Source of the DNA: Rheinheimera sp. MM224
GTDB lineage: Bacteria > Pseudomonadota > Gammaproteobacteria > Enterobacterales > Alteromonadaceae
Reading direction: 5' to 3'
Assembly (NCBI RefSeq): GCF_947090785.1
Contig: NZ_OX352320.1
Span: 3,213,001-3,277,000 of the forward strand
Length of the DNA stretch: 64,000 nt
Every line of letters begins with the position of its first letter. Positions within the stretch are counted from its first letter, which is position 1. The notes under the pieces are model-generated. The model saw only the letters and a list, made by a program, of their open reading frames with translations, was not told the origin of the DNA and searched no databases. A program made the position numbers and the translations under genes. Shown here in pieces: positions 26,536 to 35,365 of this stretch.

Positions 26536-27137
26536 GCTGCAGCGCGCAGTTGCCGCAATTGTTTATCATGTAAACCCTTAAGGGTAAACCAGCCAATTAA
26601 AGCGCCACTTAACGCCCAGGCCATATCAGACTGAGTATCCCAGACATACCCCTGAGTTCCTAAGAAAGCTTCTGCATTTTCACCTGATAACAAGGCGACC
26701 CACCATTCAATCAGCTCGTAGAAAGCGCTGAAAGCTAAGCAAAAACAGACACTGAAAAAACACTGCCAGCTTTGGCCAAAAATTAAACCTTTACGCAAAA
26801 TCAGCTCACGACAAATAATCACCGGGATAAAACCCTGAGCAAAATGCCCTACTTTATCGTAATTATTGCGCTCTCCGCCCGTCCAGTCTCTGATCCAGTC
26901 AAAGAGTGGCACTTCTGCATAAGTATAATGACCGCCAACCATCAAAATTACACAATGCAGCAATATCAATATATAAAGCAAAGGCGTCAGCGCAAAGCGA
27001 CTTTTGGTCACAGCCAGCACGACTAACCCAATCAAGGCCGGTAAAACTTCCAGAAACCAGGTAAATTGATCTTTAGGCGCAATACCAGACCAGATCAGAA
27101 CGATAAAAAATACAGCCAACCATACCCCTTGCTTCAT
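26508..27137 (-). CDS. DUF2238 membrane protein (YjdF-like)
   Basis: A 209-aa inner-membrane protein with six predicted helices and the family signatures FDWIRDWTGGERNNYDKVGH and SAFYELIEWWVAL. It also carries the WDTQSDMAWALSGALIG segment near the C-terminus. The conserved Asp/Glu/His residues within the membrane suggest an enzymatic or transport role, but no function is established for the family. It is transcribed alone. Confidence 0.88.
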   Translation of the reverse strand: MKQGVWLAVFFIVLIWSGIAPKDQFTWFLEVLPALIGLVVLAVTKSRFALTPLLYILILLHCVILMVGGHYTYAEVPLFDWIRDWTGGERNNYDKVGHFAQGFIPVIICRELILRKGLIFGQSWQCFFSVCFCLAFSAFYELIEWWVALLSGENAEAFLGTQGYVWDTQSDMAWALSGALIGWFTLKGLHDKQLRQLRAAAEKSQSQHG

Positions 27138-27332
27138 CCTGATATCACCTTTCCCAACTCGTTACGGCTATCAAACCAATAAAGCAGTCAAAATACAAGG
27201 CCAGACTGATGTAAGCCTGTTCCAAAGCAAAAATAACCTTCTATCCCCTTAACTCACCGCTGGTCACTTTTTGTAAAACAAATGCCAACATTTACCGCAC
27301 ACTGACGCCAGTTCAGCGGAGAGGATTGGATA

Positions 27333-27467
27333 ATGGAAAATACCAAACAACGATTGACGGGTTTTATACTGAGTTTTGCCAGCTTGAGTTTTATTCTCGC
27401 TATGGGTCCTTACCTGACATTAAAAACAGCACCTGCTTTAGGCACTTTGCTGACACTATTACCCTGA
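27333..27467 (+). CDS. 44-residue membrane peptide upstream of lytS-like gene
   Basis: A short open frame encodes MENTKQRLTGFILSFASLSF and continues through one hydrophobic segment to TLLTLLP. It has a strong ribosome binding site (GAGAGGA, 7 nt before ATG), a charged N-terminus and a single likely transmembrane helix. It sits 64 bp before the start chosen for the LytS-type kinase and on the same strand, so it may be co-transcribed and could modulate the kinase or be a leader. It is too short for homology by eye. Confidence 0.5.
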   Translation: MENTKQRLTGFILSFASLSFILAMGPYLTLKTAPALGTLLTLLP

Positions 27468-27531
27468 CCTCTTGTTGTTTTTTGTAAGCTACGGTAAAAC
27501 ATCAAAGTTGTCTGCTTTTGGAAGCCTTCTC

Positions 27532-28641
27532 TTGTCTGATTTTTTAAGTCGTGCTGTTGAATTATCAAGCCGTTTTAGCAGAGCCTATCTGCTCGGCCAG
27601 CTGATTTTTATCACGCTGTTTTTTGCCAGCTATCTGGTGATGATGCAACCTTTTCTGGAGATCCAGAATAACAACATAGCCTCACGTTTTCTGATCAGAG
27701 GATTGATTGACGGCGCCAGTTCATTACTGATAACGCATCTGCTGTTAAGACCTGTGCTGAAGCTTTACTTGGTTAACACGACAAAGAAACTGCTTACGCT
27801 GTCCTGGAGTTTTTTATATTTAATCGCTGTATCTTTATTCTGGTCGGGTATTTCGATGTTAACGGCCAAACTGGAGCTATTAAAAACTACTCAAATTGAT
27901 ACGGTCAGCTTTAACCACCAAAACCAGCAGGTTTTGATGGAATTCTCTCAATTTAATCAATGGCTTTTGGGTGGTTTTAATTCCCTGATTGTGTTGCTCG
28001 GTTGGAGCCTGATTTATTTATTCTGGCACAATCTGCAGCAAAAGAAGCAGTTGCAACAACAGATGCAACAAGCTCAAATTCAGCAACTGACCTACCAGCT
28101 AAGCCCGCACTTTTTGTTTAATGCCTTAAATTCAATACGAGCCTTAATTTTTGAAAATCAACAGCAGGCAGCACAGACCGTCACTCAATTATCTGAACTG
28201 TTGCGTATTCATTTACAAACCCAAATGCGCCCTGTCGCCGTTTTGGCTGAAGAGTGGCAAACCGCAGAGTTTTACCTGCAAATAGAACAGGTTCGATTAG
28301 AGCGACGACTGGCAACCCATATTGAGCTGGCTGACGATTGCCTGACACAAAAACTACCGGCGCTGACTTTACTGACACTGATTGAAAATGCGATTAAACA
28401 TGGCATCAGCCCTAATGCCGAACCTGGCTGGCTGAAAGTCAAAGCAGAAAAAATAAGCCACTCTTTGTGGGTGCTATCGGTCAGCAATAGCTACAAAGCC
28501 GCAAGCCCCTTTAAAGGCACTGGCAGTTCACTGGCTAACTTACAACAACGACTGCAGTTGCAACTGGGAGATAGTATTCGCTGTCAGCAGATTAAAACAG
28601 AGCATCAGTTTGAAGTGCGTATGGAGCTGCCTTATGTTTAA
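27532..28641 (+). CDS. LytS/YpdA-type sensor histidine kinase
   Basis: The N-terminal part has four predicted transmembrane helices, followed by a coiled coil and a His_kinase domain with the phosphoacceptor motif LSPHFLFNALNSIRALIFEN and the N-box ENAIKHGI. It pairs with the LytTR regulator whose ATG overlaps this gene's stop by 8 bp. There is no early ATG. I chose TTG 27532 because GGAAG lies 7 nt upstream (369 aa); a TTG at 27472 would add 20 residues. The signal is unknown. Confidence 0.85.
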   Translation: MSDFLSRAVELSSRFSRAYLLGQLIFITLFFASYLVMMQPFLEIQNNNIASRFLIRGLIDGASSLLITHLLLRPVLKLYLVNTTKKLLTLSWSFLYLIAVSLFWSGISMLTAKLELLKTTQIDTVSFNHQNQQVLMEFSQFNQWLLGGFNSLIVLLGWSLIYLFWHNLQQKKQLQQQMQQAQIQQLTYQLSPHFLFNALNSIRALIFENQQQAAQTVTQLSELLRIHLQTQMRPVAVLAEEWQTAEFYLQIEQVRLERRLATHIELADDCLTQKLPALTLLTLIENAIKHGISPNAEPGWLKVKAEKISHSLWVLSVSNSYKAASPFKGTGSSLANLQQRLQLQLGDSIRCQQIKTEHQFEVRMELPYV

Positions 28642-29353
28642 CACTTTACTAGTGGATGACGAAAGGTTAGCCAGAGCCGAATTGCGTCGCTTACTCAGTC
28701 CTTACCCACAGATCAGTATTCAGGCCGAAGCCAGCACAGCGGAGCAGGCTTTAGAGCTGATGCAGCAGCAAGCTTTTGATTTGGTGTTTTTAGATATTCA
28801 GATGCCGGGTTTATCGGGTTTGCAGCTGGCACCACAATTACAGTCACACTGCCATTTTGTATTTTGTACTGCTTTTGACCAGTATGCGCTGGACGCTTTT
28901 GAACTTAATGCTTTGGATTATTTATTAAAGCCTGTAGCGCCAGAGCGGCTGGAAAGAACCATTCAAAAGCTGGAGCAACAACACTCTGCAGGCCAGCAAC
29001 ACAGTTACCTGCCTGAACAACATGGCATATTGCTGAAATTTGGCGAGGTCAGCCGGATCAAACGATTAAATGAAATTCAGCGTTTTGAAAGCATTGGCAA
29101 CCACACTGCGGTTTACTGCGACGATGGCAAAAGCTTTTTACACAGCTCTTTATCCAAAGTAGAGATGCGCTTAAACCCACAGCAGTTTTTTAAAGTCAGC
29201 CGCTCCGACATAGTGCGTATTGATGCTATTTCACAGATTGAACCAGGTCTGGCTGCTGGTACCCTGATTGTTGTGCTCAAAGATGGTTCTGCAGTAGAAG
29301 TCAGCCGCCGTCAGGTGCAGCAACTAAAACAGTTGTTTAATGCCTGGGGTTAA
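28634..29353 (+). CDS. LytTR-family response regulator
   Basis: This 239-aa regulator has a CheY-like receiver (acidic pair D8/D9, phosphoacceptor D54 in VFLDIQMPG, and conserved LKP) and a C-terminal LytTR DNA-binding domain (about 135-235; KVSRSDIVRIDAI). It forms a two-component system with the LytS-type kinase encoded immediately upstream, with an 8-bp overlap. Likely targets are nearby, such as the small immunity-type gene downstream, but that is inference. Confidence 0.92.
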   Translation: MFNTLLVDDERLARAELRRLLSPYPQISIQAEASTAEQALELMQQQAFDLVFLDIQMPGLSGLQLAPQLQSHCHFVFCTAFDQYALDAFELNALDYLLKPVAPERLERTIQKLEQQHSAGQQHSYLPEQHGILLKFGEVSRIKRLNEIQRFESIGNHTAVYCDDGKSFLHSSLSKVEMRLNPQQFFKVSRSDIVRIDAISQIEPGLAAGTLIVVLKDGSAVEVSRRQVQQLKQLFNAWG

Positions 29354-29464
29354 CCGTATTTCCTCGTTATAGCCCGAAAATCACTTTTTATAAGGCGTAG
29401 TCAGTCGGATCTTTTACTCTGAAACTGTTGAATCACAAACTTGGATCTTACAGAGGGTTAAAAG

Positions 29465-29725
29465 ATGAACGAAATGATGACGACTTTAAGCGGCGCTTTT
29501 GCCAAAGCTTCACTGACACAATGGCTGATTTTTTTACCCTTGTTTTTGGCTGTCTACTTTTTGCCAAGCCTGCTTGCTTTGGCTTTTAACCGCAAACATT
29601 TAAAACTGATTTTAATAGCCAATATACCAGCTGGTTTTTCCTTTATTGCCTGGGGCGCATTAATAGTCTGGGCTGTCACGGGTAAAATGATGGAGAAAAA
29701 GCAGCCAGAAAAAAGCCCTGTTTAA
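29465..29725 (+). CDS. Superinfection immunity-type small membrane protein
   Basis: An 86-residue protein with two hydrophobic helices (about 18-40 and 47-70) that matches the pattern of the Imm_superinfect family (YFLPSLLALAFNRKHLKLIL, then FSFIAWGALIVWAVTG). This family is named for T4 Imm but is common in bacterial chromosomes, where its role is unknown. It has AGAGGG before the ATG and a strong terminator after it. It follows the LytS/LytTR pair by 111 bp and could be its target. Confidence 0.75.
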   Translation: MNEMMTTLSGAFAKASLTQWLIFLPLFLAVYFLPSLLALAFNRKHLKLILIANIPAGFSFIAWGALIVWAVTGKMMEKKQPEKSPV

Positions 29726-29737
29726 TCAGGGCTTTTT
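29710..29737 (+). terminator. Terminator after the small immunity-type gene
   Basis: AAAAAGCCCTG (29710-29720) and CAGGGCTTTTT (29727-29737) form a perfect 11-bp stem with a 6-nt loop and a T-run. The left arm overlaps the last codons of the gene. Confidence 0.85.
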
Positions 29738-29760
29738 CATGCTCAGACGCTTCGTGTTGT

Positions 29761-30678
29761 TTACTGCTGCTGACGATACCATTCGCCTAAAATCAGGCTG
29801 GCAGCCACGCTGACATTTAACGATTCCACTTTACCTGTGCCAGGAATTTGTAAGGCGATATCGGCAGACTTAGCCACAGACTGAGATACACCAAACATTT
29901 CTTCACCAAAGACTATCACGACTTTAGCTGGCAACTGGCTGCTGTACAGTGATACGCCACCATGGCTTGAGGTAGTCACCAGGGTATAACCCGCTTGTTT
30001 ACATAGCTGCAATGCCAAAGGCAGGTTGTCACAACTTAAACCTTCAACAAACTCAACACCGCCTTCAGCTGTGCGGGCTGCAGCGCCATGTGCCAGTAAA
30101 TCCGGGTCTTTCATCACTATGCCACTAATGCCAAAGTGGGCGCAGCTGCGGGCTATAGCGCCTAAATTGTGCGGATTACCGACACCATCTAATGCCAGCA
30201 AGCAATCCTGCTTTTTACGGCCATTTTGAGTTAAATAACTGGCCAGTGATAACACAGCCTTACGTTTAACCAACAGCACCACACCACCGTGATGCTGACT
30301 GCCTGCTACTTTTTCAAGCTCGGCTTCAGATACCACATGGTAGGCTTTTTTATTGGCAGCCAGATATTTCATTAAATCGGCAAACTTTGGTGCCATTTGC
30401 TCGCTTAAATACAAACGCACTAAAGCTTCAGGGCGCTGCAAAAAGGCCACACGGCAGGCATTTTCACCATAAATTTTGGCTTCTTCCTGGCGATTTTGTT
30501 TTAACACTTTGGCAGACACAGCTTTAGGCTGAACAGCTTTTGTCTCTGGCGCTTTTAACGCAGCAGCGCGATTGGCTCTATTCGCCGTTGACTTCGCATT
30601 TTTTGCACCAGCGTCTTTGGTCCAGGGCTTATGCAATGGATTGGCTGTTTTTTCGCCTTTGCCTTTGTGTTGTGACAT
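29761..30678 (-). CDS. TrmH/SpoU-family RNA methyltransferase (YfiF-like)
   Basis: Residues 1-65 are a basic, disordered extension rich in Lys and Ala. An RNA-binding substrate domain and a SPOUT knot follow, with motif 1 LDGVGNPHNLGAIARSCAHF, motif 2 VIVFGEEMFG and motif 3 IPGTGKVESLNVSVAASLIL. The basic tail and overall size (305 aa) resemble E. coli YfiF more than RlmB. It should methylate a ribose 2'-OH in rRNA or tRNA; the target is unknown. Monocistronic. Confidence 0.88.
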   Translation of the reverse strand: MSQHKGKGEKTANPLHKPWTKDAGAKNAKSTANRANRAAALKAPETKAVQPKAVSAKVLKQNRQEEAKIYGENACRVAFLQRPEALVRLYLSEQMAPKFADLMKYLAANKKAYHVVSEAELEKVAGSQHHGGVVLLVKRKAVLSLASYLTQNGRKKQDCLLALDGVGNPHNLGAIARSCAHFGISGIVMKDPDLLAHGAAARTAEGGVEFVEGLSCDNLPLALQLCKQAGYTLVTTSSHGGVSLYSSQLPAKVVIVFGEEMFGVSQSVAKSADIALQIPGTGKVESLNVSVAASLILGEWYRQQQ

Positions 30679-30856
30679 AACATTTCCTGCTTGCGCCTTG
30701 CGGCCTGTAATCCTAAATGCGGCGGATTTTACCAGCTACAGGGCAACAATACTTCTATTTTTCTATCCGCAGAACAGGGCACTATTGATGACTCACAGAG
30801 CAAGCAAAACACTGAAACGCCGCAGCTATATGATCAGCGGGTCCTGTAAGTAAAAT

Positions 30857-30882
30857 GGGGCGTACTAATGCGCCCCTGCAGA
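30857..30882 (-). terminator. Probable terminator of the leftward AraC-PfpI operon
   Basis: GGGGCG (30857-30862) and CGCCCC (30871-30876) form a 6-bp GC stem. On the leftward strand ATTTTAC follows. It lies about 45 bp after the last gene of the operon. Confidence 0.5.
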
Positions 30883-30921
30883 TGCTGAGCTGGAGCTCGT
30901 CATACAGTTGATTAAGCTGCT

Positions 30922-31395
30922 TTATTTGGCCACTTTTGGAGTGCCGCTCCATGACTTACTAACCACCCGCCACTGGCCGTTGATTTTGGTCATGGCCAGA
31001 TAATCCACTCCTAGCCATTGTGGGTAATCCAGCATCACTTTCACCACAGCGCCGGTGTCAGTGATATCCAGAATTTGATACTGACGGTGACGCTGATCTT
31101 CATCTGGAGCCGGTTGAAAACCTTTAGCCCATTCTTCACCCGAGACACTGACAACTTTTTGTTGTTTGCCCGAGTAGCCGACTACTACTGTGTCTTTTAG
31201 GATCACCCGAAAGGCGGTTGGTGCACTGCCTTGTTCAAAAGCTTGCATCATGGTTTGCATGGCGCTGTCGATGGCGGCATATTCGGCGTGTTGTTGCACA
31301 GGAGCTTGTGCACTGACATTAGTGTTTGCAGCGGCAGACACAATCCAGCCAAGGCTCAGGCAGGTTACAACCAAGGTTTTTGCAAATGTGTTCAT
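30922..31395 (-). CDS. Exported NTF2-like protein (putative lumazine-binding type)
   Basis: A signal peptide (LVVTCLSLGWIVSAAA) precedes an NTF2-like fold of about 120 residues that ends with the family pattern DYLAMTKINGQWRVVSKSWS. The helix at the start (EYAAIDSAMQTMMQAFEQGS) is also typical. It is the last gene of a three-gene leftward set after the membrane AraC regulator and a PfpI-like protein, 32 bp from the latter. It probably binds a small ligand in the periplasm; no enzymatic motif is visible. Confidence 0.75.
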   Translation of the reverse strand: MNTFAKTLVVTCLSLGWIVSAAANTNVSAQAPVQQHAEYAAIDSAMQTMMQAFEQGSAPTAFRVILKDTVVVGYSGKQQKVVSVSGEEWAKGFQPAPDEDQRHRQYQILDITDTGAVVKVMLDYPQWLGVDYLAMTKINGQWRVVSKSWSGTPKVAK

Positions 31396-31427
31396 AAAAC
31401 TGGTTTCCTTTTAGATGAAATAAACGA

Positions 31428-32237
31428 TTAAGGTTGGGTTACGGCTGATTTCTGCTGTTGCAAGATCTGCACAACGGCGCTGGCCACCAAAGGTGCAGAC
31501 GGATAGTTCTGGCCAGTGACTAAACGGCCATCCACTTCGATATAGGGCTTCTCCGGATCCGGCGCTTTAAACAAGCCACCATGATCTTCAATGGTTTGGC
31601 GCATTAAAAACGGCAAGTGCTTAAAATAAGCGGCAGATTGGTCTTCATAATCTTCCGGGTAGCCGGTGACACGTTTACCTGCCAGCAAATACTGGCCATT
31701 GCTGAGTTTGAGGCGGACAATACCCGCTGTGCCATGGCACACCGCCGAAATCACGCCGCCATTTTTTTCGTAAATATGTCGTGAAATGTCTTGCAGCCGA
31801 ACGTCATCCACCACCTGATACATGGCGTTGCTGCCCCCGACGTAATACACAGCCTGGTAAAGAGTGGCATCAATCTCGTCCGGAGTATGAGTTTGGGTAA
31901 GGCCGGCCATAATGCGCTGATCTTTCAATCGTTCAATTAAGCGTGGGCCTAGCACCGTCGGGTCTATCGGCACTGCGCCGCCGGCAGGGGACACAAAGTC
32001 GATGGCATAACCTGCGTTATGGAAGGTATCCCAGGCATGCACCACTTCGCCAAAGCTGATGCTGGCAGGCACAGTGGAATTACCGTGGAACTTGCTGCTG
32101 GACAACACAAACAATACCCGACCAGCTGGGGTTGCTGCTGTGTCGGCTTGGGTTTTGCTGGCTTGTGCCTGCACTGTAGTTAAAAAGCCACTAAACAGCA
32201 GGCATAGCAGCAGTTGATAACATTTTTTCCAAATCAT
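31428..32237 (-). CDS. Exported DJ-1/PfpI family (type 1 glutamine amidotransferase-like) protein
   Basis: A signal peptide (QLLLCLLFSGFLTTVQAQA) leads into a DJ-1/PfpI fold with the nucleophilic-elbow cysteine in SAVCHGTAGIV (about residue 170) and the GSNAMYQV acidic region. Family members act as chaperones, glyoxalases or hydrolases, usually in the cytoplasm, so the exported form is less usual. I start at ATG 32237 with GGAGC upstream; twelve more residues are possible. It is downstream of the AraC-type regulator by 52 bp. Confidence 0.82.
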   Translation of the reverse strand: MIWKKCYQLLLCLLFSGFLTTVQAQASKTQADTAATPAGRVLFVLSSSKFHGNSTVPASISFGEVVHAWDTFHNAGYAIDFVSPAGGAVPIDPTVLGPRLIERLKDQRIMAGLTQTHTPDEIDATLYQAVYYVGGSNAMYQVVDDVRLQDISRHIYEKNGGVISAVCHGTAGIVRLKLSNGQYLLAGKRVTGYPEDYEDQSAAYFKHLPFLMRQTIEDHGGLFKAPDPEKPYIEVDGRLVTGQNYPSAPLVASAVVQILQQQKSAVTQP

Positions 32238-32289
32238 AGTGAAAAGCTCCGTCTCAGTTAAAGGAGCATTCACCTTAAGCGAAAATGAT

Positions 32290-33351
32290 TTAAATCAAGG
32301 TCTTGCTAGCTGTTCCCGCACTACTGAAACCTGTTTCCGCAGTGATAGCACGCTCGCGGAACAACGCAGGTGTACAGCCATTGGCCTTTTTAAAAGCGGC
32401 GTAGAAAGTTGACATCGACTGAAAGCCTGCAGCCTCCGCAATAGCTTCCAGCGTTTGATGGGGTTGTTGCAGCAGCAGGCGCTGGGTTTCGACCACCCGC
32501 AATTGTGCGACATAGTGTTTAAACGGCGTGCCGTTGTTGTCATTCAGCAACTGCGACAAGCGCGCCTGAGGAATGCCCAAACGCTTCGACACCCGTGCAA
32601 GCGTCAGGCTAGGGTCAAGATACAGCCGCTCACGGGACATCAAATCAGCCAACTGCTGCAACTCTGCGGCAGCTTCAGCTGCCGGAATTCGCCTGTCCTG
32701 GTAAGGCTCAACCGGCGCCTGACCTTGCCGCAAGCCCCATGCGACAGCCACACAGAGGTAAAGCACAAAGGAAAACGACAAAGCCCCAACAATATAAGAG
32801 GTAAAACCTGAGGTTAAATACGCCAGCCAAATCAGCCAAAGCCCGGCGTTGGCAGCAAGCAGCAATAACCTGGCGCTACCTTCAGGCAAACGATGGCGCT
32901 GCTTTACCAGTAAGGCTGTGCTGACCAGCAGATAAATTAACCAAAGCCAGTTGCCAGTGCTGACAATAGAGCCATGCCAGATGGCGGCGTAGTCTGCATA
33001 AGGCAAAAACAGATTCAGGGTAATAGCCACTATAGCCAGCACACTGCCATGCACCAATTCAAAACGCCCCAGTTCGCCGGAGGTAGAAAGGTTGGTGCGG
33101 GTGAAAAAATATAAAGCCGGGCCAATCAATAAACAAGCGGTCAGGCCGGCTTGCATCACTGAAGCTGGTGTATCTGGTAAAAAATAAAAGGCCACGGATT
33201 TGCCGGTGCGGACACTGACCATCAAAATCAGCACAGCAAGAGCACGTTGTGCAACAGATGCTTTACCGGCAAACCATAGATAAAATGCCAAAGCCAAGCC
33301 ATTAAATGCACCAAGCCCAGAGAAAAAAAACAACAGGTGTTCGTTTAACAT
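32290..33351 (-). CDS. AraC-family regulator with seven-helix membrane N-terminus
   Basis: The first 210 residues carry about seven hydrophobic helices, and the last 105 form an AraC HTH domain (RLGIPQARLSQLLNDNNGTP, LEAIAEAAGFQSMSTFYAAF). This arrangement ties DNA binding to the inner membrane. The ATG at 33351 has GGGGA 6 nt upstream; the adjacent ATG 33354 is an alternative. It is the first gene of an apparent operon with PfpI-like and NTF2-like exported proteins, which it may control. Confidence 0.88.
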   Translation of the reverse strand: MLNEHLLFFFSGLGAFNGLALAFYLWFAGKASVAQRALAVLILMVSVRTGKSVAFYFLPDTPASVMQAGLTACLLIGPALYFFTRTNLSTSGELGRFELVHGSVLAIVAITLNLFLPYADYAAIWHGSIVSTGNWLWLIYLLVSTALLVKQRHRLPEGSARLLLLAANAGLWLIWLAYLTSGFTSYIVGALSFSFVLYLCVAVAWGLRQGQAPVEPYQDRRIPAAEAAAELQQLADLMSRERLYLDPSLTLARVSKRLGIPQARLSQLLNDNNGTPFKHYVAQLRVVETQRLLLQQPHQTLEAIAEAAGFQSMSTFYAAFKKANGCTPALFRERAITAETGFSSAGTASKTLI

Positions 33352-33720
33352 CATGAGTCCCCGCCGCTGGAACGGCACTTCGTTACCGAATCATCCTGTT
33401 ATTCGTGTTGATCTGCAATGAGTTTTCACTGAACGAACACCTTAGTGCCACAAATCCAGGAGGTAAGCTCCACTCTGGTGAGGGTATTGCAGACTATCAA
33501 GCCTTGCCATTCGGAAGCCTCAATCATGCCGTTTATGCTAACAGTTAAAAACAAACAAGGTCAGGCACTCTGTCGGGTGTGTGGTGTTACAGCACCGCAC
33601 TGCTTTGGCTCACAGAATACTTGCCTTTCTGCTCTGGCGCAGTATGCTTGCGCTTTTAGTGCGCCATCAACGCGAACACCATCTTAAAAACGATCCAAAA
33701 ACTATCTAAAGAGTGGGCTT
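33352..33720. other. 369-bp intergenic region, no confident gene
   Basis: This divergent region contains promoters for the AraC gene and rlmJ. A weak rightward frame at 33445-33687 (80 codons, GTG start, several cysteines such as CRVCGVTAPHC) has an AGGAGG sequence but at the wrong distance from any start codon, and is not called. The second half also lacks a recognisable hairpin or repeat. Confidence 0.5.
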
Positions 33721-34563
33721 ATGCTGAGTTATCGTCATAGTTATCATGCAGGTAATCACGCCGATGTGATTAAACATCTGGTGCAGATTTGTATCCTGAA
33801 TTACTTAAAACGCAAAGATAAGCCTTTTTGCTATCACGATACTCATGCCGGTGCCGGCTTATACAGCCTGCATAGCGAACAAGCGCAAAAAACTGTCGAA
33901 TATCAGACAGGCATAGGCAAACTCTGGAACTATCAAGGCGCAAATGCTGATATCAAAGCTTATGTGGAGACCATCAGGCTGGTGAACGACAGCGACGATT
34001 TAGCTTTTTATCCGGGTTCACCGAAAATTGCCGATTTGTTATGTCGCGCTACAGATACCATTCAGGCCACCGAATTACACCCTAGCGATCATCCTATTCT
34101 GGCCAGCCAGTTTCAGCGTCGCAGACACAGCCGTATTGAAAAAATGGACGCATGGGCTGGCATACGCGCCATGCTGCCCCCCTTGGCTAAACGCGGCTTA
34201 GTGCTGATTGACCCGCCTTATGAGTTAAAAACCGAGTATCAGGACCTGATCAAAGGTTTAGAACAGGCAGTGCAGCGTTTTCCACAAGGTACCTACGCCA
34301 TTTGGTATCCGGTGATCGAACGTCAGGCGGTCGAAAGCTTTATTGATGCCATTGTCGATACACAAATTCGTAATCAGCTGCGGATAGAATATTGCCCACA
34401 GCCAGACGCTGAAGGTTTTGGTATGACGGGCAGTGGTATGTTGGTGATTAACCCACCTTTTACGCTGAAACAAGATATGGAAAACTGCTTAAAAGAGCTG
34501 GCACCATTGCTTTCACAAAGCCCGCTCGCCCACTGGCAAGTCACTCAACTCGTGGATGAATAA
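33721..34563 (+). CDS. rlmJ: 23S rRNA (adenine(2030)-N6)-methyltransferase RlmJ
   Basis: The family start MLSYRHSYHAGNHADVIKHL is exact, followed by a SAM-binding Rossmann fold and the catalytic DPPYE motif (about residues 164-168). At 280 aa it is full length. RlmJ makes m6A2030 in 23S rRNA. The gene is followed 11 bp later by an S1/P1 nuclease gene, so the two are likely co-transcribed. Confidence 0.95.
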   Translation: MLSYRHSYHAGNHADVIKHLVQICILNYLKRKDKPFCYHDTHAGAGLYSLHSEQAQKTVEYQTGIGKLWNYQGANADIKAYVETIRLVNDSDDLAFYPGSPKIADLLCRATDTIQATELHPSDHPILASQFQRRRHSRIEKMDAWAGIRAMLPPLAKRGLVLIDPPYELKTEYQDLIKGLEQAVQRFPQGTYAIWYPVIERQAVESFIDAIVDTQIRNQLRIEYCPQPDAEGFGMTGSGMLVINPPFTLKQDMENCLKELAPLLSQSPLAHWQVTQLVDE

Positions 34564-34574
34564 GGAAATACTCT

Positions 34575-35363
34575 ATGCGTACTCTGGTTTTAGCTTTGGT
34601 GCTATTTTGTAGCCCAGTGTTTGCTTTTGGTGAATTAGGCCACCAGATGGTGTGCTCTATGGCTTATCAGTTATTAAGCCCGGTCAGCCAGCAAAAAGTG
34701 CAGCAACTGATGCAATTGCACGAACAAAACGATTTTACCAAAGCCTGTTCCTGGCCGGATCAGATACGCTCCTTGCCGGAATATCAGCACACCAAGGTCT
34801 GGCATTACATCAATATCCAGCGCTCTGACACTAAGTTAACTATGCAGCACTGCCCTGCCGAAGGTTGTGTCTTGTCGGCTATTGAACAACAACGGAAAAA
34901 GCTGACGCCTTTTGCACCGTCAAAAACTCAGCTGGAGGCTCTGCTGTTTGTTGGCCACTTTATTGGCGACTTACATCAACCTTTGCACGCTGGTTATGCC
35001 GATGATTTAGGGGGCAATAAAACTGCAGTGTATTTTGCTGGTGAGCCATCGAATTTACATGGCGTCTGGGATAGCCGTATTCTGGAAGCCGCTTCTTACC
35101 AGGATGATGCGAAGCAGCAAGCTTTGTATCGGGCGTTAAAAACTAAACAGCAGCAGTGGCAAACCGTCAGTGTGCTGGATTGGGCCAATGAGTCGGTGTT
35201 GTTAGTGAAACTGATTTATCAGGGCTATAAACCAGGTATGTTAATAGACGAGCGTTACCAGCAACAGCATCTGCCACAGCTGGAACAACGACTGCAACAA
35301 GCTGCAGTGCGTCTGGCTTTAGTGCTGGAGCACAGCTTTAATCCGGCAGCTAACGGCGGTTAA
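34575..35363 (+). CDS. Secreted S1/P1-type nuclease
   Basis: A signal peptide (MRTLVLALVLFCSPVFA) is followed by an S1/P1 nuclease fold with trinuclear zinc ligands visible in GHQMV, WPDQIRSLPE, HYINI, FVGHFIGDLHQPLHAGYADD and NLHGVWDSRI. The mature protein would start with Phe (FGELGHQ) where the family normally has Trp. It should cleave single-stranded DNA/RNA or 3'-nucleotides in the periplasm or outside, perhaps for phosphate scavenging. It is linked to rlmJ by an 11-bp gap and ends 2 bp before a convergent gene. Confidence 0.9.
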   Translation: MRTLVLALVLFCSPVFAFGELGHQMVCSMAYQLLSPVSQQKVQQLMQLHEQNDFTKACSWPDQIRSLPEYQHTKVWHYINIQRSDTKLTMQHCPAEGCVLSAIEQQRKKLTPFAPSKTQLEALLFVGHFIGDLHQPLHAGYADDLGGNKTAVYFAGEPSNLHGVWDSRILEAASYQDDAKQQALYRALKTKQQQWQTVSVLDWANESVLLVKLIYQGYKPGMLIDERYQQQHLPQLEQRLQQAAVRLALVLEHSFNPAANGG

Positions 35364-35365
35364 CC

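Noticed and set aside
33445..33687. Cys-rich rightward frame of 80 codons before rlmJ
   Set aside because: The AGGAGG sequence is not at a workable distance from a start codon, composition is not protein-like, and it lies in a promoter region; kept only as a note.
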